From positions 21,990,199 through 22,054,198 of the forward strand of contig NC_045127.1 of the NCBI RefSeq assembly GCF_007655135.1: a stretch of 64,000 bases of DNA. The letters run 5' to 3'. Positions 61,401 through 64,000 of this stretch are shown one piece after another. A model generated the notes under the pieces. That model ran no database searches, had not been told where the DNA came from, and was given only the letters and a program-made list of their open reading frames with translations. How positions within the stretch are numbered: the first letter of the stretch is position 1; each line of letters opens with the position of its first letter. Origin of the DNA: Punica granatum. Lineage: Eukaryota > Streptophyta > Magnoliopsida > Myrtales > Lythraceae. The position numbers and the translations under genes were made by a program.

Positions 61401-64000
61401 ATATTCTCGTGATGTGGATGGGGAAGATGAGATGTCTTATCCATAGATTGAGAATATTATTATCTTAATTAGGTAATATATTTAATTTAGACAGAAATTT
61501 TTAGAATTATATATGACTATTAATTTTAGTTTGAGTCAAGAGTCTAAAGTTTCCAATTTTGGAATAATTACTTGTTTTGTTTTAAGAAGTTACATAGTAA
61601 CGGCCTAGATTCTAATTTCCTATTTTAGTTTCTTAGTTTTCTTAGGCCTTTATATAGTCCATCTCAATGTGTTAGAAGAGAGAACTAGATATTTCAAACA
61701 CAGCAATTGATGAAAAATACTTTGAGTTTGCTATAACTCTTTGTTTTAAGCATATCGTTAGGGTTCAGCCGTTTTCTGTCCCCTTCCAGTCTAAATTCAA
61801 ATTTAGGCGCGATAAATCTTGATCTCCGCTGCGTCAATGACGAGGAGGATTTTCGGCCCATTGCAATATCAACAAGCCCAAGCCCAAAGAAGCATATCTT
61901 GGATATACTAAGGAAATATTCTCGTGATGTGGATGGGGAAGATGAGATGTCTTGAACTATAGACTGAGAATATTATTATCTTAATTTGGTAATACATTTA
62001 TTTTAGACAAAAATATTTTTAGAATTTTATATGACTAGCAATTTTCGTTCGAGTCAAGTGCCTAAAGTTCTCAATTTTGGAATAATTACTTATTTTGCAT
62101 TAGAAAGTTATATAGTAACGGCCTAGATTCTAATTTCCTATTTTAGTTTCTTAGTTTTCATGGGCCAACATATAGTCCATCACAATGTACTGGAAGTGAG
62201 AACTAGATTCCTCAGAAACAGCTACTGATGAATGATACTTTGGGTTAGCTATAACTCTTTGTTTTCAGCATATCGTTAGTGTTTAGCCGTGTTTTGTTCC
62301 CTTCCAGTCAAAATTCAAATTTAGGCGCGAAAAGTCGTGATCTGCGCTGCGTCAATGATGCGGAGGATTTTCAGCCCATTTCTGCATCAACAAGCCCAAG
62401 CCCAAAGAAGCACATCATGGATATATTAAGGAAATATTCTCGTGATGTGGATGGGGAAGTTGAAATGTCTTGATCTATAGACCAAGAAAATTATTATCTT
62501 AATTTGGTAATATATTTATTTTAGACAGAAACATTTTTAGAATTATATATGACTAGAAATTTAGTTCGACTCAAGAGCGTAAAGTTTCCAATTTTGGAAT
62601 AATTACTTGTTTTGTTTGAGGAAGTTACATAGTAATAACCTAGATTCTAATTTCCAATTTTAGTTTCTTAGTTTTCTTTGGCCTTTATATTGTCCATCTC
62701 AATGTGTTAGAAGAGAGAAATAGATATTTCAGAAACTGCTATTGATAAAAGATACTTTGAGTTTGCTATAACACTTTGTTTTCAGCATATCGTTGGGGTT
62801 TAGCCTTGTTCTATTACCTTCCAGTCTAAATTCAAATTTAGGCGCGAGAAATCGCGGTCCGCGCTGAGTCAATGACGCGGGGGATTTTCAGCCCATTTTT
62901 GTATCTACAAGCCCAACCCCAACAAGCATATCTTGGATATATGAAGGAAATATTCTCGTTATGTGGATGGGGAAGATGAGATGTCTTGATCTTTAGACTG
63001 AGAATTTTATTCTCTTATTTTGGTAATATATTTCATTTGGACAGAAATATTTTTAAGAATTATATATGACTACCAATTTTAGTTCGAGTCAAGAGTCTAA
63101 AGTTTCCAATTTTGGAATAATTACTTGTTTTGTTTTAGGAAGTTATATAGAAACGGCCTAGATTCTAATTTTCTATTTTAGTTTCTTAGTTTTCTTAGGC
63201 CTTTATATAGTCCATCTCAATGTCTTAGTAGAGAGAAATACATATTTCAGAAACAGTTATTGATGAAAGATACTTTGAGTTTGCTATAACTCTTTGTTTT
63301 CAGCATTTCGTTGGCGTTTAGCCATGTTCTGTTCCCTTTCAGTCTAAATTCAAATTTAGGCGCGAGAAATTGTGATCTACGCGGCGTCAATGACGCGGAG
63401 GATTTTAGCCCATTTCAGTATCTACAAACCCAAGCCCAAAGAAGCATATCTTGGATATATTAAGGAAATATTCTCATGATGCGGATGGGGAAGATGAGAT
63501 GTCTTGATCCATAGACTCAGAATTTTATTATCTTAATTTCGTAATATATTTAATTTAGACAGAAATATTTTTAGAATTACATTTGACTAGCAATTTTAGT
63601 TCGAGTCAAGAGTCTAAAGTTTTCAATTTGGGAATAATTACTTGTTTTGTTTTAGGAAGTTTCATACTAACGACCTAGATTCTAATTTCCTATTTTAGTT
63701 TCTTAGTTTTCTTAGGACTTTATATAGTCCATCTCAATGTATTAGAAGAGAGAACTAGAGATTTCAGGAACAGCTGTTGGTGAAAGATACTTTGAGTTTG
63801 CTATATCTCTTTGTTTTCATCATATCGTTAGGGTTTAGCCGTGTTTTGTTCCTTTCCAGTCTAAATTCAAATTTAGGTGCGAGAAATCGTGATCTGCGCT
63901 GCGTCAATGACGCGGAGGATTTACACCCCATTTCAGTATCAACATGCCCAAGCCCAAAGAAGCATATCTTGGATATATTAAGGAAATATTCTCGTGATGT
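58430..64000 (+). repeat. Satellite monomers to the end of the window
   Basis: About eleven tandem monomers. Up to about 61450 they continue the four-unit pattern (units with 'aacggcgtagattc' and 'tcttggttttcat'). After that they are ordinary mixed monomers with 'aaattcaaatttagg' as the local variant. The array runs off the right edge without any boundary. Open frames at 61240-61446 and 62279-62473 are copies of the monomer's semi-open segment. No gene is seen. Confidence 0.88.

Noticed and set aside
1..64000. CRISPR-like array
   Set aside because: Regular spacing comes from a 518-bp head-to-tail satellite with no unique spacers, in a plant-type genome.
1..64000. LTR retrotransposon or endogenous virus remains
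   Set aside because: No long terminal repeats with TG..CA ends, primer-binding site, polypurine tract or reverse transcriptase/integrase-like frame was seen anywhere in the window.

Overview
The window is plant nuclear heterochromatin, very probably from a eudicot. It is almost entirely a tandem satellite array. The evidence for a plant is the cut-and-paste transposons (a BED/DUF659 hAT element, a Mutator-type foldback MITE family and a Tourist/PIF-type MITE), AT-rich GT-AG introns in the transposase gene, and a plant-type telomere motif (TTAGGGTTTAG) in each satellite unit. Species and chromosome position cannot be read from the sequence. Pericentromeric, centromeric or knob-like heterochromatin are all possible. 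No host gene, rRNA or tRNA gene was found.

The satellite unit is about 518 bp, always in the same orientation, and about 110 copies are present. Two diagnostic monomer families can be told apart by eye. X has 'ccatcacaatgtactgg', 'aattcagattt', 'gacgcgg' and 'cgtgatgtggatgg'. Y has 'ccatctcaatgtacta', 'aattaagattt', 'gaggcgg' and 'cttgatgtgaatgg'. These families and their recombinants are arranged in local higher-order repeats (HORs).

Layout. 1-584: ordinary monomers, one with a 48-bp deletion. About 585-6724: four copies of a 3-monomer, 1535-bp HOR. 6725-15780: heterogeneous monomers with a 318-bp MULE-type MITE at 8557-8874. 15781-20465: a complete 4685-bp hAT transposon with an 8-bp target duplication and a four-exon transposase gene (17212-19940) carrying one frameshift. 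20466-23900: heterogeneous monomers ending at a 154-bp deletion junction. 23901 to about 44470: some 20 copies of a 2-monomer, 1.03-kb HOR marked by a GTCGAC site. About 44471-51200: heterogeneous monomers. About 51200-57190: a 4-monomer, 2.07-kb HOR holding a 232-bp Tourist-like MITE at 55767-55998. About 57191-64000: a second 4-monomer pattern, holding a second copy of the MULE-type MITE (58057-58419), then ordinary monomers to the end.

The only gene-like unit is the hAT transposase, which would act on the terminal and subterminal repeats of its own element. The MITEs are non-coding and depend on transposases encoded elsewhere. The short open frames inside the satellite all come from one semi-open segment of the monomer and are not called genes. 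The most interesting features are that segment, which looks like a former exon with a telobox and paired TGGGCT motifs, and the clear record of HOR formation, microhomology deletions and block duplication.
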